Source: DASQDN01 sp035630195
Lineage (GTDB): Bacteria > Acidobacteriota > Terriglobia > Bryobacterales > Bryobacteraceae
DNA length: 6,750 bases
Reading direction: 5' to 3'
Assembly: GCA_035630195.1 (NCBI GenBank)
Contig: DASQLD010000323.1
Coordinates: forward strand, 1-6,750
Below, piece by piece: positions 5,079-6,750 of this stretch. The stretch's first letter is position 1, and the number at the start of each line of letters is the position of its first letter. The position numbers were made by a program, and so were the translations under genes. The notes under the pieces were generated by a model that did no database searches, had not been told where the DNA came from, and worked only from the letters and a program-made list of their open reading frames with translations.

Positions 5079-6468
5079 TGATGGCGAGTCCGTACACGGC
5101 GTTGAACGCTTCGCCGACGGCTTCGTAGAGCGTCGGGTGAGCGTGGATTGTGTGCATCATCGTCTCGACGGTGGCCTCGGCTTCCATCGCAGTGACAGCT
5201 TCCGATATTAGCTCAAATGCCTGCGGTCCAATGATGTGGACGCCGAGAATCTCACCGTATTTCGTGTCCGCGACAACTTTGACGAAGCCGCCATGGCTAC
5301 CGAGGATTGTGGCCTTGCTGTTTCCTACAAATGGGAACTTACCAACTTTGATGTCGAGGCCCTGGGCTTTAGCTTGCGCTTCGGTTAGACCGACGCTGCC
5401 GATACCGGGCTCAGTATACGTGGCTCCTGGAATCCGGTTCTTGTTGACGGGTATGGCCTGCTTGCCGGTCATGTGATCGAGCGCAACCATACCTTCCATC
5501 GTCGCGACGTGCGCAAGTTGCGGCGTGCCCGCGACAACGTCACCAATCGCATAGACACCGGGTTCGGATGTCTGCTGGAACTTGTCGACTTTGATGAAGC
5601 CGCGGTCGAGTTCGACCCTAGTGTTCTCGAGACCAATCTTTTCGGTAATTGGTTTACGGCCCACAGCGATTAGCAGACAGTGGAACTCCATCTCTTCCTG
5701 CTTACCGCCCGCGAGTGTGGCCGTAAGTTGAACGCTCTTATCAGTTTTGCGAATGTTCTCGGCCTTTGCGCCTGTTTCGCAGCGAATTCCCTGCTTCTTG
5801 AATACCTTCTCGAGCTCCTTTGAAACTTCCTCATCCTCGACAGGAACGAGCCGGGGCAGCATTTCAAGGATGGTCACTTTTGTTCCGAAGCGATGGAAGA
5901 TAGACGCGAACTCGACACCGACTGCGCCTGCGCCGATGATTCCCATGGTCTTCGGAACGGTTGTGAGATTGAGGATCTCAACGTTCGTCAGGATGAACTG
6001 CGGGTCAGGTTCGAGGCCGGGCAACATACGCGCTTCCGAACCCGTGGCGATCATGATGTTTTTCGATTCGAGCGTTTGCGTGCTTCCATCCGCGGCTTTG
6101 ACTTCGACTTTGCCGCCGCCTTTGAGAGTCGCATATCCCTTGATCCACTCGGCCTTGTTCTTCTTCATCAGGCCTTCGACACCTTTGGCGTGCTTGGAAA
6201 CGATCTTGTCCTTGCGGTCCTTTACCAGCGGCATGTCCAGGCGTGGATTGTCGCAGTGAATGCCCTGCTCCGCCGAGTTCTTGAAGTACTCCCAAACATC
6301 GGCGCTATGCAAGAGCGCTTTGGTAGGAATGCAGCCGACGTGAAGACATGTACCACCGAGTTTGGGATCCTTTTCGACGATTGCCGTCTTCAGACCGTAC
6401 TGGCCGGCGCGCACGGCGGCGGAGTAACCACCGGGGCCGCTACCGATGATGATCAAGTCGTATGTCAT
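5071..6468 (-). CDS. lpdA: Dihydrolipoyl dehydrogenase (E3)
   Basis: This is a 465-residue, full-length flavoprotein disulfide reductase. It reoxidises the dihydrolipoyl arm of 2-oxo acid dehydrogenase E2 and of glycine-cleavage H protein, producing NADH. The FAD-binding motif IIGSGPGGYSAA is at 7-18. The redox disulfide is C41/C46 in GGTCLHVGCIPTK. The NAD-binding motif GIIGAGAVGVEF is at 176-187, with Glu202 ending the next strand as in NAD-preferring enzymes. The second FAD motif VYAIGDVV is at 305-312. The dimerisation domain ends with HAHPTLYEA, giving the catalytic pair H444 and E449. ATG-6468 produces the standard N-terminus; only a weak purine stretch (GAAG) precedes it. It is first in the overlapping set lpdA-lipB-E2 and starts 9 bp after the stop of a small upstream gene, so the promoter may lie outside the window. 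Which complex it serves is not fixed by sequence, since one E3 commonly serves several. Confidence 0.97.
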   Translation of the reverse strand: MTYDLIIIGSGPGGYSAAVRAGQYGLKTAIVEKDPKLGGTCLHVGCIPTKALLHSADVWEYFKNSAEQGIHCDNPRLDMPLVKDRKDKIVSKHAKGVEGLMKKNKAEWIKGYATLKGGGKVEVKAADGSTQTLESKNIMIATGSEARMLPGLEPDPQFILTNVEILNLTTVPKTMGIIGAGAVGVEFASIFHRFGTKVTILEMLPRLVPVEDEEVSKELEKVFKKQGIRCETGAKAENIRKTDKSVQLTATLAGGKQEEMEFHCLLIAVGRKPITEKIGLENTRVELDRGFIKVDKFQQTSEPGVYAIGDVVAGTPQLAHVATMEGMVALDHMTGKQAIPVNKNRIPGATYTEPGIGSVGLTEAQAKAQGLDIKVGKFPFVGNSKATILGSHGGFVKVVADTKYGEILGVHIIGPQAFELISEAVTAMEAEATVETMMHTIHAHPTLYEAVGEAFNAVYGLAINA

Positions 6469-6477
6469 TTTATTGCT

Positions 6478-6750
6478 TCATCTTATCATTCGACTATTGG
6501 ATTCCCGGTGTAGCGGTATCGCTGCAATAACTATGTCTGCTGGGACTTGGGAGGGAAGTGGTTCGCAGATAAATGGATGAGCCGGCGCAGGTTGCGGTTT
6601 CTTGGGTTCGCTTGGTAACTGCGTGCTTGCGGGGGGTTGTAGCTGAGCTTCGCGCTTGAGGCGATCGCGCTGTAGCTCGCGGAGGATCTTGTAGGCGGTG
6701 TTGTAGGAGCGGAGGGCTCGGGCGTGATAACGTCCACCGAGGGCGACGGT
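6478..6750 (-). CDS. C-terminal part of a small basic, proline-rich protein of unknown function (partial)
   Basis: The minus strand is open from the right edge for 90 codons to TGA at 6478-6480; the N-terminus is outside the window. The first 40 residues are a basic helix-prone segment (ARALRSYNTAYKILRELQRDR) followed by a Pro/Gln/Ser/Lys stretch (about 39-58) and a tail without clear structure. The Arg/Leu spacing and the change to a Pro-rich tail suggest coding sequence. I recall small multi-copy acidobacterial proteins with a similar RY...ALR.L..L...R helix and Pro-rich end, but this is memory, not a match. A competing frame on the same strand (6531-6737, starting MDVITPEPS) has an ATG but a composition of Ser/Pro/Asn typical of a shifted shadow. 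No function can be given. Only 9 bp separate it from lpdA. Confidence 0.45.
   Translation of the reverse strand, partial: TVALGGRYHARALRSYNTAYKILRELQRDRLKREAQLQPPASTQLPSEPKKPQPAPAHPFICEPLPSQVPADIVIAAIPLHRESNSRMIR

Noticed and set aside
6484..6495. TGATAAGAT on the minus strand ahead of lpdA as an extended -10
   Set aside because: No -35 at a proper distance and only a partial match, inside the 3' end of the upstream frame; too weak to list as a promoter.
5893..6513. Plus-strand 206-codon frame opposite the lpdA start
   Set aside because: It is antisense to the conserved FAD and NAD domains of LpdA, with no recognisable motif; typical shadow of a GC-rich gene.
6531..6737. Minus-strand 68-codon frame starting MDVITPEPS
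   Set aside because: It is on the same strand as the 6478-6750 frame, which has a more protein-like basic helix; this reading is Ser/Pro/Asn-rich without structure. I am only moderately sure.

Overview
The window reads as a stretch of chromosome from a free-living aerobic bacterium, most likely an acidobacterium. That placement is an inference. It rests on the Ala/Pro/Gln-rich E2 linker, the lpdA-lipB-E2 gene order, moderate-to-high GC, and a double-hairpin repeat ending in CCCAC of a kind I associate from memory with Acidobacteriota. No rRNA or protein marker proves it. No tRNA, rRNA, CRISPR array, transposase or phage gene is visible.

Layout. (a) 1-1223, minus strand: two genes reading leftward. 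The first (804-1223) encodes a small conserved protein of unknown function with a His-rich motif. The second (start 769, running off the left edge) encodes a polytopic membrane protein that looks like the N-terminal part of a sensor protein. (b) 1243-2963, plus strand: etfB and etfA, the two subunits of an electron-transfer flavoprotein, overlapping by ATGA. The start codons of etfB and the divergent small gene are only 19 bp apart. (c) 2964-3045: a short convergent intergenic region with a double hairpin. (d) 3046-6468, minus strand: an overlapping operon lpdA -> lipB -> E2 (sucB-like), giving E3, the octanoyltransferase that starts lipoylation, and the lipoylated E2 acyltransferase. (e) 6478-6750, minus strand: the 3' end of an unrecognised small basic, Pro-rich protein, 9 bp upstream of lpdA and possibly in the same transcript.

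How the genes work together. LipB supplies the octanoyl group that becomes lipoate on the E2 lipoyl lysine. E2 passes acyl groups to CoA, and LpdA reoxidises the dihydrolipoyl arm and makes NADH. EtfBA collects electrons from acyl-CoA-type dehydrogenases for the respiratory chain. The two facing operons therefore both serve oxidation of 2-oxo acids and acyl-CoA.

The least ordinary feature is a pair of about 40-nt double-hairpin elements with the same architecture but different, internally compensated stem sequences. One lies between the convergent operons. The other lies inside the 3' end of lipB, where it encodes part of the C-terminal tail just ahead of the E2 ribosome binding site. Apart from this the window is mostly central metabolism, and I see no convincing undescribed multi-gene system.
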